A stretch of 8,056 nucleotides of DNA. Origin: an uncultured Pseudomonadota bacterium (GTDB lineage: Bacteria > Pseudomonadota > Gammaproteobacteria > Burkholderiales > Eutrophovitaceae). Numbering within the stretch: position 1 is the first letter of the stretch; each line of letters begins with the position of its first letter. Below are positions 1 to 7,500 of this stretch, one piece after another. A program made the translations under genes and the position numbers. The stretch covers positions 1 to 8,056 of the forward strand of contig CAJXPC010000068.1 of assembly GCA_913057845.1 (NCBI GenBank), read 5' to 3'. Under the pieces are notes generated by a model. The model saw only the letters and a list, made by a program, of their open reading frames with translations, made no database searches and was not told the DNA's origin.

Positions 1-46
1 AGATGTAGAGAGGTCTCGTGGGCTCGGAGATGTGTATAAGAGACAG
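1..46 (+). other. Synthetic Nextera (i7 side) adapter, not genomic
   Basis: Positions 28-46 are the 19-base Tn5 mosaic end used in tagmentation (AGATGTGTATAAGAGACAG). Positions 13-27 (GTCTCGTGGGCTCGG) are the Nextera read-2 adapter. Positions 5-12 (GTAGAGAG) match, from memory, the Nextera i7 index N707, and positions 1-4 (AGAT) fit the end of the P7 primer. The same mosaic end appears in inverted orientation at 8006-8024. This is library sequence and should be trimmed. Genomic DNA starts at 47. Confidence 0.98.
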
Positions 47-408
47 GTATTCAAGCGGCGATGATGAGAGAGGTGTGGAACATATTGGAGCGGGGAATCG
101 CCACGCCAGAAGATGTTGATAAGGCTGTGAAATACGGGTTTGGATGTCGTTTCCTTGCTGCTGGTCCGGTTATGCAAAAGGAAATGTCAGGATTAGACAT
201 CACGTACTCAGCGAGTAAAAATGTGTTTCCAGACTTGAGTAATGATGATGAGCCACCGTCGATTCTCAGTGATAAAGTTAAAAGAGGTGAGCTTGGCATG
301 AAAGCGGAGGTGGGGTTTTGGAATTGGGACCAGGAATCGATACGTGTGGCTCGAGACCGATACGTCATAAAACTCAAAGCCGCAATCAAAGTGCTGACGG
401 ACAGCTGA
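47..408 (+). CDS. 3-hydroxyacyl-CoA dehydrogenase family protein, C-terminal part (5' truncated by library end)
   Basis: The first full codon is at 49. The frame is open from the adapter junction and reads IQAAMMREVWNILERG, so the ATG at 61 is an internal methionine and not the start. About 119 residues survive, ending at a TGA at 406-408. They match the C-terminal helical dimerisation domain of the 3-hydroxyacyl-CoA dehydrogenase family (3HCDH C-terminal fold): an R/IQAA-M-REV helix, then ATPEDVDKAVKYGFG, a GP segment, SGLDITYSASKNVFPDLSN, and a closing GELGMKAEVGFWNWD segment. Such enzymes use NAD(P) to oxidise a 3-hydroxyacyl-CoA or a related hydroxy acid in the cytoplasm. The Rossmann domain and catalytic His lie upstream and are missing, so substrate and activity cannot be judged. 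The usual GPFE-type motif reads GPVMQKE here, which may signal a divergent substrate. Family assignment is firm; 3-hydroxybutyryl-CoA, carnitine and gulonate dehydrogenases share this domain, so the exact enzyme is open. Confidence 0.85.
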
Positions 409-452
409 ACCCACCTTTCTGAGTGTGCGACAACAGTTCATTTTTTAGACAA

Positions 453-461
453 TGCTAAAAT
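453..461 (+). promoter_or_regulatory. Candidate extended -10 promoter for the CoA-binding/metY operon
   Basis: The sequence TGCTAAAAT fits an extended -10 element (TGn followed by TAAAAT, one mismatch to TATAAT). No good -35 hexamer lies 16-18 bases upstream, which is tolerated when the TGn is present. Transcription would start near 468, giving a leader of about 50 bases before the ATG at 520. A six-base inverted repeat, AATGCT (451-456) and AGCATT (474-479), flanks the predicted start and could be an operator, but this is weak. I see no recognisable riboswitch in the leader. Confidence 0.4.
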
Positions 462-519
462 GCGGACCCAGTGAGCATTCTTATTCAATCAACTCAAGCG
501 AAAACCAGATCAAATACTG

Positions 520-1002
520 ATGAGTGACGACCACGGCATAAATGAACTAAGACAAATTTTGAGAGAGTCTAAGACTATTGCAGTCGTTGGCTTGTCAGCA
601 AACTGGTACCGGCCAAGTTATTTTGCTGCCAAATACTTACAAGAGCACGGTTACAAGATTATCCCTGTCAACCCTGCTTATGAGGGGCAGGAGCTTCTAG
701 GTGAACGATGTTATGGCTCGCTTGAGGATATTAAGGAGCCGGTTGATATGGTGGATTGCTTTAGAAAAAGTGAAGATATTGAGCCAATTGCCTTACAGGC
801 GGTGACTATCGGAGCCAAAGTCCTTTGGCTGCAGATTGGCGTGAAAAATGATGCGGCCAGCCGCATCGCCGAAAATGCGGGCATTACCTATGTCCATGAT
901 CGTTGTACCAAGATTGAGCATGGTCGATTATTTGGAGGTTTAAATTGGGTGGGAGTTAATACCAAGGTGATCTCTTCTAAGCGACCTAGATGGCTACCCT
1001 AA
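520..1002 (+). CDS. CoA-binding domain protein (COG1832/YccU-like)
   Basis: A 160-residue cytoplasmic protein made of a single CoA-binding Rossmann-like domain, the usual length for this stand-alone family. Visible landmarks are the nucleotide-binding loop VVGLSANWYRPSY (about residues 22-34), IIPVNP (47-52), the DMVDCFR strand-turn (76-82), LWLQIGV (102-108), and the family's C-terminal signature DRCTKIEHGRL (127-137) followed by GLNWVGVNTKVISSKR. The family resembles the CoA-binding domain of succinyl-CoA synthetase alpha subunits but lacks the catalytic domains; its physiological role is not established. The ATG at 520 is the only ATG between the in-frame stop at 472-474 and the conserved region. 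No clear Shine-Dalgarno precedes it, so initiation may be weak or atypical. The gene is followed after 20 bases by metY on the same strand, and the two are probably cotranscribed. I recall this neighbour pair in other proteobacteria, which suggests a link to sulfur or methionine metabolism, but this is inference. Confidence 0.9.
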   Translation: MSDDHGINELRQILRESKTIAVVGLSANWYRPSYFAAKYLQEHGYKIIPVNPAYEGQELLGERCYGSLEDIKEPVDMVDCFRKSEDIEPIALQAVTIGAKVLWLQIGVKNDAASRIAENAGITYVHDRCTKIEHGRLFGGLNWVGVNTKVISSKRPRWLP

Positions 1003-1007
1003 AGAAT

Positions 1008-1012
1008 GAGGA
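1008..1012 (+). promoter_or_regulatory. Ribosome binding site of metY
   Basis: GAGGA sits 10 bases before the ATG at 1023, inside the 20-base gap after the CoA-binding gene. It is the clearest Shine-Dalgarno in the window and supports both the chosen metY start and separate, efficient translation of the second gene of the pair. Confidence 0.7.
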
Positions 1013-1022
1013 AGATTAAATA

Positions 1023-2315
1023 ATGGCGGACCGAGAGTATGGGGTTGGAACCCTTTGTTTGCATGCAGGCCAGATCCCAGATGCGGTAACTGGATCAAGA
1101 GCCGCCCCGATATATCAAACTACTTCTTACGTTTTTGATTCGGCGGAGCACGCGTCTAGTCTGTTTAATTTGCAAACATTTGGGAATGTTTATTCCAGGA
1201 TATCCAATCCAACAGTTTCGGTTCTCGAAGAACGTGTGGCCGCACTCGAAGGTGGAAGGGCTGCACTTGCGGTGAGTTCTGGTCAGGCAGCGCAAATGTG
1301 TGCGATTCTGACGTTACTTGGCGAGGGGGACGAGTTGCTCTCGTCGAGCGCTTTATACGGTGGAACGTATTCGCAATTTGATGTTACGTTCAGACGCTTT
1401 GGGATCAATACGGTTTTTGTTGACCCCAACGACCCTCAAAATTTTAAGGCGGCGATTACATCAAAAACTAAAGCGATTTATGCGGAGACGATGGGTAACC
1501 CTCAGATTAACGTTCTTGATATTAGTGCTGTGGCAGATATCGCACACGAGGCTGGAATACCTTTAGTGATTGACAATACATTTGCGTCGCCTTACCTGTG
1601 TCAACCGATCAAGCATGGGGCAGATATTGTGGTGGAATCTGCCACCAAATTTATTGGGGGTCATGGCACGACAATGGGTGGGGTGATTGTTGAGTCCGGA
1701 AAGTTTCCTTGGGATAACGGTAATTTCCCCTCCATGACAGAGGCATCTAAGGGATACCATGGGGTTCGTTTCTTTGAGACCTTTGGCGATTTTGGATTTA
1801 CGATGAAGGCTCGAATGGAAACTTTGAGAACGCTTGGCCCCTCTTTGTCACCTATGAGCGCGTGGCTTCTTTTGCAGGGTCTGGAGACCCTTCATGTACG
1901 TATGGATCGTCACGTTTCCAATGCCCTTAAAGTGGCAAACTTTCTTGAGTCTCATGATTGTGTTTCTTGGGTTAATTTCCCAGGTTTGGCTTCGAGTCCG
2001 TATGCATCACTCAGTAAAAAATATATGCCCAAAGGTTGTGGATCGATTATGACGTTTGGTATTAAAGGCGGACTTAAGGCGGGTGTGCAGTTCATTGAAG
2101 GACTCGAGTTTTTCTCTCATCTGGCCAATGTGGGCGATGCAAAGTCGCTTGTGATCCATCCCGCCTCAACGACACACAGGCAGCTGTCTGAGGAAGATCA
2201 ACTGAAAGCGGGCATATCTCCAGACATGATTCGTCTATCGGTCGGCATTGAAGATATAGATGATATTCTGTGGGATCTTGATCAAGCGTTAAGCAAGTCT
2301 CCATCTGCCTCTTGA
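1023..2315 (+). CDS. metY: O-acetylhomoserine sulfhydrylase (O-acetylhomoserine aminocarboxypropyltransferase)
   Basis: A full-length 430-residue enzyme of the Cys/Met metabolism PLP-dependent family (fold type I). It would convert O-acetyl-L-homoserine and sulfide into L-homocysteine and acetate, the direct sulfhydrylation route to methionine, in the cytoplasm. The PLP site is visible: YSRISNPT (57-64), which in the family supplies Tyr/Arg contacting the neighbouring subunit's phosphate; SSGQAA (85-90); YGGTY (112-116), which stacks on the cofactor; ETMGNP (155-160); the pyridine-N aspartate D184 in VIDNTFASP; and the Schiff-base lysine K209 in ESATKFIGGHGT (codon 1647-1649). The length and the extra segment at about 226-262 (KFPWDNGNF to FGDFGF) favour MetY over the shorter MetZ, MetB and MetC paralogues. 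The C-terminal SLVIHPASTTH motif (about 375-385), which contacts substrate, is intact. The start is supported by the GAGGA site at 1008-1012. The gene follows the CoA-binding gene by 20 bases and ends 10 bases before a strong hairpin. Exact acyl-homoserine preference (acetyl or succinyl) cannot be read from sequence alone. Confidence 0.95.
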   Translation: MADREYGVGTLCLHAGQIPDAVTGSRAAPIYQTTSYVFDSAEHASSLFNLQTFGNVYSRISNPTVSVLEERVAALEGGRAALAVSSGQAAQMCAILTLLGEGDELLSSSALYGGTYSQFDVTFRRFGINTVFVDPNDPQNFKAAITSKTKAIYAETMGNPQINVLDISAVADIAHEAGIPLVIDNTFASPYLCQPIKHGADIVVESATKFIGGHGTTMGGVIVESGKFPWDNGNFPSMTEASKGYHGVRFFETFGDFGFTMKARMETLRTLGPSLSPMSAWLLLQGLETLHVRMDRHVSNALKVANFLESHDCVSWVNFPGLASSPYASLSKKYMPKGCGSIMTFGIKGGLKAGVQFIEGLEFFSHLANVGDAKSLVIHPASTTHRQLSEEDQLKAGISPDMIRLSVGIEDIDDILWDLDQALSKSPSAS

Positions 2316-2325
2316 TTTTCGAGCA

Positions 2326-2369
2326 CATTAGCAATCCCGTAACGGGATTAAGCTAATGGGTTTCTATTT
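2326..2369 (+). terminator. Strong bulged hairpin, probable rho-independent terminator of metY
   Basis: The left arm CATTAGC (2326-2332) plus AATCCCG (2333-2339) pairs with CGGGATT (2343-2349) and GCTAATG (2352-2358). This gives 14 base pairs with a TAA loop (2340-2342) and a two-base AA bulge at 2350-2351. The 3' flank is GGTTTCTATTT (2359-2369), T-rich but interrupted, so termination may be incomplete or Rho-assisted. It lies 10 bases after the metY stop and 27 bases before the MFS start, so it probably separates the two transcription units. Confidence 0.75.
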
Positions 2370-2385
2370 GCCCTGAGTTTCATTT

Positions 2386-3570
2386 ATGTCTTTGTTTATA
2401 GCATCTTTGCTTGTTACTTTGGCGGTTCAAATTCAGGCTTCTTTAGTCGTTTTTACCCCACCAATCTTAGCGCCCGTGGCCCAAGGGGATGTTGGTGTGA
2501 ATGCGGCATCAGTAGGTCTTGTAACGGCTCTAATTTATTTGTCATCAGTCCCGTCCGCGCTATTTTCTGGGGTATTAATTAGCCGTCTTGGTGCCATCCG
2601 TGTGAGTCAACTGTGTGTGCTTTTTGCATCTCTGGGCATCGCATTAATGTCGACGGGTGATGTTTTAATCATTGCATTGGGCGCTCTTGTTGTTGGTTTA
2701 GGTTATGGCGCGGTAACGCCTTCGTCATCAACAGTCCTTGCTGACCAAGCTCCGAATAATATGCGCTCCTTGATTTTTTCAATCAAGCAGTCAGGAGTCC
2801 CAATCGGCGGTGCGATTGCTGGAGCTCTCGTGCCTTATTTAATGTATCGATTTGGTTGGAGACAGACATCAATCATTATTAGTTTAATCGGCTTGGCAGT
2901 TATCTTGTTCGCGCAACTCATTCAGAAAAAAGTCGATCGTCCATCCCTTAATGCCTTACATGAGGCGCAAAAATTAAGTTTGCTAGAGCCGTTACGTCTT
3001 GTGTTTGCACATTCCAAGTTAAGAGAGTTGGCTATATCGTCTTTCGCCTTTTCTGGTATGCAGATGAGTTTAGCTTCCTATCTGGTGGTTATGTTAACGG
3101 AGAGGGCGCTGCTTACAGTGTCTGTTGCCGGATCTGCGCTTTCAATTGCGATGATCGCTGGTATTTTTGGGCGTTTGTTTTGGGGGGGACTTACTGATTA
3201 TGGTGTCTCTCCGCGTTCGGTGTTGGGTTTTCTTGGACTATTAATGGGTGTGTCAGCAGGCGCTATGTGCTTCGTTCACGCTTCGTTCCCGATAACGTTT
3301 ATTTATATTTTTTCTTTTTTCTTTGGTGCTTCTGCTGTTGGATGGAATGGGGTTTATTTGGCTGAAGTTGCTCGAATTGCTCCAATGGGTCAAGCTGGAA
3401 CAGCAACTGGGGCGTCTCTTGCAATGACCTACTCGGGAGTTGTTTTATTGCCAACGTTATTTTGGCTCATCCATTCAGTTACAGAGAGTTATGTGTGGGG
3501 ATTCTTAGCCTTAGGTGTTGTTACTGTGTGGCGTGGCGTATTGTTTTTTCGACCAATCGAACCAAAATAG
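2386..3570 (+). CDS. MFS transporter, substrate unknown
   Basis: A 394-residue, highly hydrophobic protein with about 12 predicted membrane segments, roughly 2-24, 44-66, 73-90, 92-112, 135-155, 160-180, 217-237, 246-268, 278-296, 300-325, 340-362 and 368-388. A hydrophilic central loop (about 181-212) separates the two halves, as in the Major Facilitator Superfamily. A motif-A-like loop after segment 2 (SGVLISRLGAIR, 61-72) is echoed after segment 8 (WGGLTDYG, 266-273). SIKQSGVPIGGAIAGALVP (132-150) in segment 5 resembles the conserved 'KQxGxPxGG' stretch of one bacterial MFS subgroup. It sits in the inner membrane and would act by proton- or solute-coupled uptake or efflux; nothing here identifies the substrate. 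The ATG at 2386 is the first start after an in-frame stop at 2374-2376. Its Shine-Dalgarno is poor (GAG at 2375-2377). It follows the hairpin after metY, so it is probably transcribed separately or by read-through, and it converges on the hydrolase gene with an 18-base gap. Confidence 0.9.
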   Translation: MSLFIASLLVTLAVQIQASLVVFTPPILAPVAQGDVGVNAASVGLVTALIYLSSVPSALFSGVLISRLGAIRVSQLCVLFASLGIALMSTGDVLIIALGALVVGLGYGAVTPSSSTVLADQAPNNMRSLIFSIKQSGVPIGGAIAGALVPYLMYRFGWRQTSIIISLIGLAVILFAQLIQKKVDRPSLNALHEAQKLSLLEPLRLVFAHSKLRELAISSFAFSGMQMSLASYLVVMLTERALLTVSVAGSALSIAMIAGIFGRLFWGGLTDYGVSPRSVLGFLGLLMGVSAGAMCFVHASFPITFIYIFSFFFGASAVGWNGVYLAEVARIAPMGQAGTATGASLAMTYSGVVLLPTLFWLIHSVTESYVWGFLALGVVTVWRGVLFFRPIEPK

Positions 3571-3588
3571 AGGCAATTAAAAATTGGG

Positions 3589-4455
3589 CTAGTTAATGAA
3601 CGATTCAATAGCTGCAGCAAATTTTTTCGGCTGTACGTGATGCATCATGTGAGAGGATTCAGTAATGGTCTTCTCGCTTAAATTTTGGTAGTTTGATCGA
3701 TATTCATCGATTGTTGCATAATCATCTTTCATAAAGCGACGAAGCCAACCACTATCGCTGTGTAGCCAAAGTGTTGGGCAGGTGATGCGCTTCCAAAAAA
3801 AAGACGCCTCGACTGACCGATAGAGTATTGGGTTAGTCATCTTATGCTTAGGGTCCGCTCGAAGATTGAATTCGCCATTGGATTGTTGTGCAGACCAGTG
3901 TTCTGCTAGAAAAAATGCTCGCTCCTCTGTTAGCTCAGGGGTATTCTTGATGAGCCTTTGAGCTACTTCTGCGAGCGAGCTGTAAGGCTTCAGAGAGGGA
4001 TTTTTCTCCTTTTGTTCAAGCCATCTCTTGAGTCGATTCGGAGCTTCATTCGCATCCCGAGGGGGCATACCAAAACCTTCGGCTAAGATGAGTTTTTGGA
4101 CTTTCTCCGGATACACGCCTGCGTATAAACCGGCAATGTTTCCGCCCATGCTATGTCCGACGAGACTAATTTCCGCATCAGGTGAAATTATGTTGATTAT
4201 TCTCGATAGGTCGGCAACGTAATCTGGGAACCAATAACCTTGTGGGGCCCAATCGCTGAGGCCAAAACCTCTCCAATCTGGGGCGATGACAAACCAGTCT
4301 TTATCGAGTTCATCAACTGTAAATTGAAAGGAGGCGGACATATCCATCCATCCGTGCATTAGATACAGGTGTTTAGATTTTGGATTGCCCCAAGTTCTGA
4401 TGTGAATTTTCAGTCCGTTTATATCTAAAAATTGGCTTTTTGATGTTGAGTGCAA
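3589..4455 (-). CDS. Alpha/beta fold hydrolase, substrate unknown
   Basis: A 288-residue single-domain alpha/beta hydrolase with no signal peptide, so probably cytoplasmic. The catalytic elements are in order: oxyanion-hole HGWMD (34-38); APDWRGFGLSDW (58-69), the strand-loop that precedes the nucleophile region in many esterases, epoxide hydrolases and dehalogenases; nucleophile elbow GHSMGG with Ser102; a helical lid region (about 130-215); a likely acid, Asp234 in LHSDSGW; and catalytic His269 in SSHMMHHVQP. A Ser nucleophile argues against haloalkane dehalogenase and epoxide hydrolase, which use Asp, so an esterase, lipase or C-C hydrolase activity is most likely. The start ATG (reverse complement of 4453-4455) is preceded six bases upstream by AAGG (reverse complement of 4462-4465). 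The stop is TAG, 18 bases from the MFS stop. The gene is divergent from dnaE and shares an 86-base intergenic region with it. I recall a similar hydrolase beside dnaE in Burkholderiales, which would make this conserved synteny; no functional link to replication is implied. Confidence 0.9.
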   Translation of the reverse strand: MHSTSKSQFLDINGLKIHIRTWGNPKSKHLYLMHGWMDMSASFQFTVDELDKDWFVIAPDWRGFGLSDWAPQGYWFPDYVADLSRIINIISPDAEISLVGHSMGGNIAGLYAGVYPEKVQKLILAEGFGMPPRDANEAPNRLKRWLEQKEKNPSLKPYSSLAEVAQRLIKNTPELTEERAFFLAEHWSAQQSNGEFNLRADPKHKMTNPILYRSVEASFFWKRITCPTLWLHSDSGWLRRFMKDDYATIDEYRSNYQNLSEKTITESSHMMHHVQPKKFAAAIESFIN

Positions 4456-4490
4456 TGGTCTGCCTTGTCTAGTGATGCATATTCAAAAGG

Positions 4491-4505
4491 ATGATTTTCA
4501 ATCAT
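4491..4505. repeat. Inverted repeat in the hydrolase/dnaE divergent region
   Basis: ATGATT (4491-4496) and AATCAT (4500-4505) form a perfect six-base inverted repeat around a TTC spacer. It lies near the middle of the 86-base divergent intergenic region and could be an operator or a small hairpin in the hydrolase leader. It is short and AT-rich, so chance is a real alternative. Confidence 0.35.
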
Positions 4506-4535
4506 TGGATATAGTACCGATACACATCGTACAAT
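4505..4535 (+). promoter_or_regulatory. Candidate dnaE promoter with start codon close to the transcription start
   Basis: TTGGAT (4505-4510) and TACAAT (4530-4535) resemble sigma-70 -35 and -10 boxes, with a 19-base spacer that is slightly long. Transcription from this -10 would begin at about 4541-4543, at or next to the dnaE ATG at 4542. That would make the mRNA leaderless, which agrees with the lack of any Shine-Dalgarno in the preceding 25 bases. A second -10-like hexamer, TATAGT (4510-4515), would give a leader of about 20 bases but has no matching -35. Confidence 0.4.
4514..4532. repeat. Inverted repeat overlapping the dnaE -10 box
   Basis: GTA (4514-4516) plus CGAT (4518-4521) pairs with ATCG (4526-4529) plus TAC (4530-4532), with an ACAC centre and one unpaired C at 4517. 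The seven-base arms overlap the candidate -10 hexamer, a typical place for a repressor operator. No regulator can be named from this sequence. Confidence 0.4.
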
Positions 4536-4541
4536 AATGAC

Positions 4542-7500
4542 ATGACCATTTCTCAATTTGTACATTTACGAACTCACAGTGAATATTCGATTACTCAGGG
4601 TATGGTTCGTATACCTGAGTTATGCGATCGCGCTCTTGAGTATGGTATGCCTTCGGTCGGCCTTACAGACCTTGATAACTTATTTGGGGTGGTTAAGTTT
4701 TATCGTGCGGCTCGGAAACGGGGCCTCAAACCAATAGTAGGTTGTGATGTGACGGTGCTGACGGAGGCTGGTAAAGCCCCTGTGCGCTTATTACTTTTGG
4801 TTCAGAACGCGGAGGGATATTTAAGGCTGAGTCGCTGGTTAACACGTGCCTATGTTGGTAGTGATAGGGGTGCTCGGGTTGCTATTCATAGTGAGTGGAT
4901 TAAAGCCGAAGGTTCCAAGGGCCTCATTGCCCTATCGGGTTGGAGGCAAGGCGATGTGGAGCGGTCACTCATGAACGGCGACATTCCTGAAGCCTCTGAA
5001 AAGCTTAAGCATTGGGGCGCTTTGTTTGATGGGCGTTATTATCTTGAAATACAAAGGTCAAATGGCGACATTAGAGGCTCTCTGGAGACGGCTGTATTGC
5101 GGCTCGCAAAGCAAGAAAAAATTCCGGTTGTGGCAACTCATCCCGTGGAGTTTTTGGCGCAAGCAGAATTTATGGCTCATGAGGCCCGTTATTGTATTGC
5201 AGAGGGACTTTTGCTTGCCGACCAGAATAGATCGAGGCCTTTTAACGAGGAGCAGTATTTTAAATCGGAAGTGCAGATGTGCGAGCTCTTTTCGGATTTG
5301 CCTGGGGCAATTGAAAACTCCTTAGAAATTGCTCGACGATGTTCCTTGGAGCTAGATTTAGGTAATCCTCAGCTGCCTAATTTCCCTACCCCTTCTGGCG
5401 TGTCGCTAGAGCAGTTCTTAGAGCAGCAAGCCACTGATGGGCTCGACAAGCGAATGAGGCGTATTCGTCGTGGTGAAATTGAGGGGGCGGTTATTTCCCA
5501 AGCGTATCGAGATAGATTGAAGTTTGAGATCGATACGATTGTAAATATGGGGTTCGCAGGCTACTTCTTGATCGTCGCTGACTTCATCAATTGGGCGAAG
5601 AGTAATGATGTGCCCGTTGGTCCTGGTCGAGGATCCGGCGCGGGTTCTCTGGTCGCTTTCTCCCTCGGCATTACTGATTTAGATCCTATTCAGTATAACC
5701 TGCTCTTTGAGCGTTTCTTGAATCCAGAGCGGGTCTCAATGCCGGATTTTGATATCGATTTTTGTCAAGATGGACGAGATCGTGTCATTGACTATGTACG
5801 CGAAAAATATGGGTCAGACTCGGTGTCGCAAATTGTAACGTTCGGAACAATGGCAGCAAAGGCTGTTGTGAGAGACGTGGCTCGAGTTATGGAGTGGGGT
5901 TATAGCCGGGCTGACGAACTTGCAAAGTTAATCCCATTTCAGCCAGGGCAGCTCATTACGTTAGATCTTGCAAGGGAAATGGAGCCTCGTTTTAAAGAAA
6001 GAGAGGACTCGGATGAGGAGACTCGAGAGCTTCTTGCGTTAGCGAGGCAATTGGAGGGCATCACTAGAAACGTTGGCATGCACGCTGGAGGAGTTTTGAT
6101 TGCGCCATCAGCTCTTAGCGACTTCTGCCCGCTGTACTCAGCTGATGGTTCTCATAGTGTTATTTCTCAGTTGGACAAAGATGATGTTGAGCATATCGGT
6201 CTTGTTAAGTTTGATTTTCTTGGGCTAACCACGCTGACGATTATTGATTGGACCTTAAAATTTATTAGGAGATTAGATCCTGACAAGATTATTGATCTTG
6301 CCGAAATACCACTTGATGACCTATCGACGTATCGTATTTTTTCGAGTGGAAATAGTGCTGCTGTTTTTCAGTTTGAATCTCGAGGGATGAGAGATTTAAT
6401 TGAAAGGGCGCAGCCAGATCGCTTTGAAGATATTGTTGCCTTAGTGGCTCTTTTTAGGCCAGGGCCGATGGATTTGATTCCAGATTTCGTCGAGAGAAAG
6501 CATGGCCGTCAACGGGTAAATTTCCCTGATGAGCGCGTCAAAACCATCTTGGAGGAGACCTATGGAATTATGGTTTACCAAGAGCAGGTTATGCAAATGG
6601 CGCAAATCATTGGGGGGTATTCTCTCGGTGGCGCTGATCTTTTACGTCGGGCGATGGGTAAGAAAAAACCAGAAGAAATGGCGCAACATCGTCAATTATT
6701 TTTGGAAGGGTCGAAGAAGAATGGATTAAGTGAGGCCAAGTCAAATGAAATTTTTGATTTGATGGAAAAATTTGCCGGATATGGGTTTAATAAATCGCAT
6801 GCGGCAGCGTATGCGTTAATCGCGTATCAAACGGCTTGGTTTAAATGCCACTATATTTCTGCATTTATGGCGGCAAATATGTCCGCTACGATGGACGATA
6901 CTGACCGAATCCAGCATTTGTTTGGAGACTGCATCAAAAACAAGTTAACACTTTTGCCGCCAGATATTCATGAGTCGGAGTATCGGTTCGTGCCGGTATC
7001 AGACACGCAGATACGGTACGGTCTAGGCGGAATTAGGGGGACAGGAGAGGCAGCTATTGAGCATATCCTTCATGTCCGAGCAAGTGGTGCATTTGAAAGT
7101 TTCTTTGATTTTTGTTGCCGCGTGGATAGACGAGTCGTTAATAAGCGCAGTGTTGAGTCTTTAATAAGATCTGGTGCGTTTGATAGCCTGGATGCCAATC
7201 GATCCAGGTTGCTGGCTTCAGTGCACTCTGCCATAGCAGCAGCCGAGCAACAAGATCGAGATCTTTCTCAGGGAAGTTTGTTTGATGATGACGTCGTTTC
7301 AGTGTTTGAGGCGGCAATGACTGAGGCGCGTCCTTGGGCTGATTATGAGCAACTTCAGAACGAGAAAGTGGCCCTAGGTTTTTATTACAGCGGTCATCCC
7401 TTTAAGAGTTTTGAGCAAGAATTATCGTTAGTCGTGTCCAGCCGCCTTAATGCGATTTCTGTTCCTGCTCCAGGGGAGGGTGTCCGTCAAATGCTGCTCG

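Noticed and set aside
28..46. Tn5 mosaic end as evidence of a real transposon, together with the inverted copy at 8006-8024
   Set aside because: Both copies continue into Illumina adapter and index sequence, so they are library artefacts.
51..441. Two minus-strand open frames (51-389 and 208-441) opposite the dehydrogenase fragment
   Set aside because: The plus-strand frame shows clear family motifs, and the minus-strand products show none.
406..446. Possible terminator after the dehydrogenase fragment: TGAAC (406-410) and GTTCA (436-440) followed by six T
   Set aside because: Only five pairs around a 25-base loop. The T-run is suggestive but the stem is too weak to call.
409..519. Riboswitch (SAM or SAH type) upstream of the metY operon
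   Set aside because: The 111-base spacer has no multi-helix arrangement or conserved core that I can recognise; only a short inverted repeat is visible.
1318..1566. An 82-codon plus-strand frame within metY
   Set aside because: It overlaps the conserved PLP-binding region in another frame, and its product has no recognisable features.
3574..3586. Hairpin CAATT-AAA-AATTG between the convergent MFS and hydrolase genes
   Set aside because: Five mostly A-T pairs with no GC-rich stem; expected by chance in an AT-rich spacer and too weak for a terminator.
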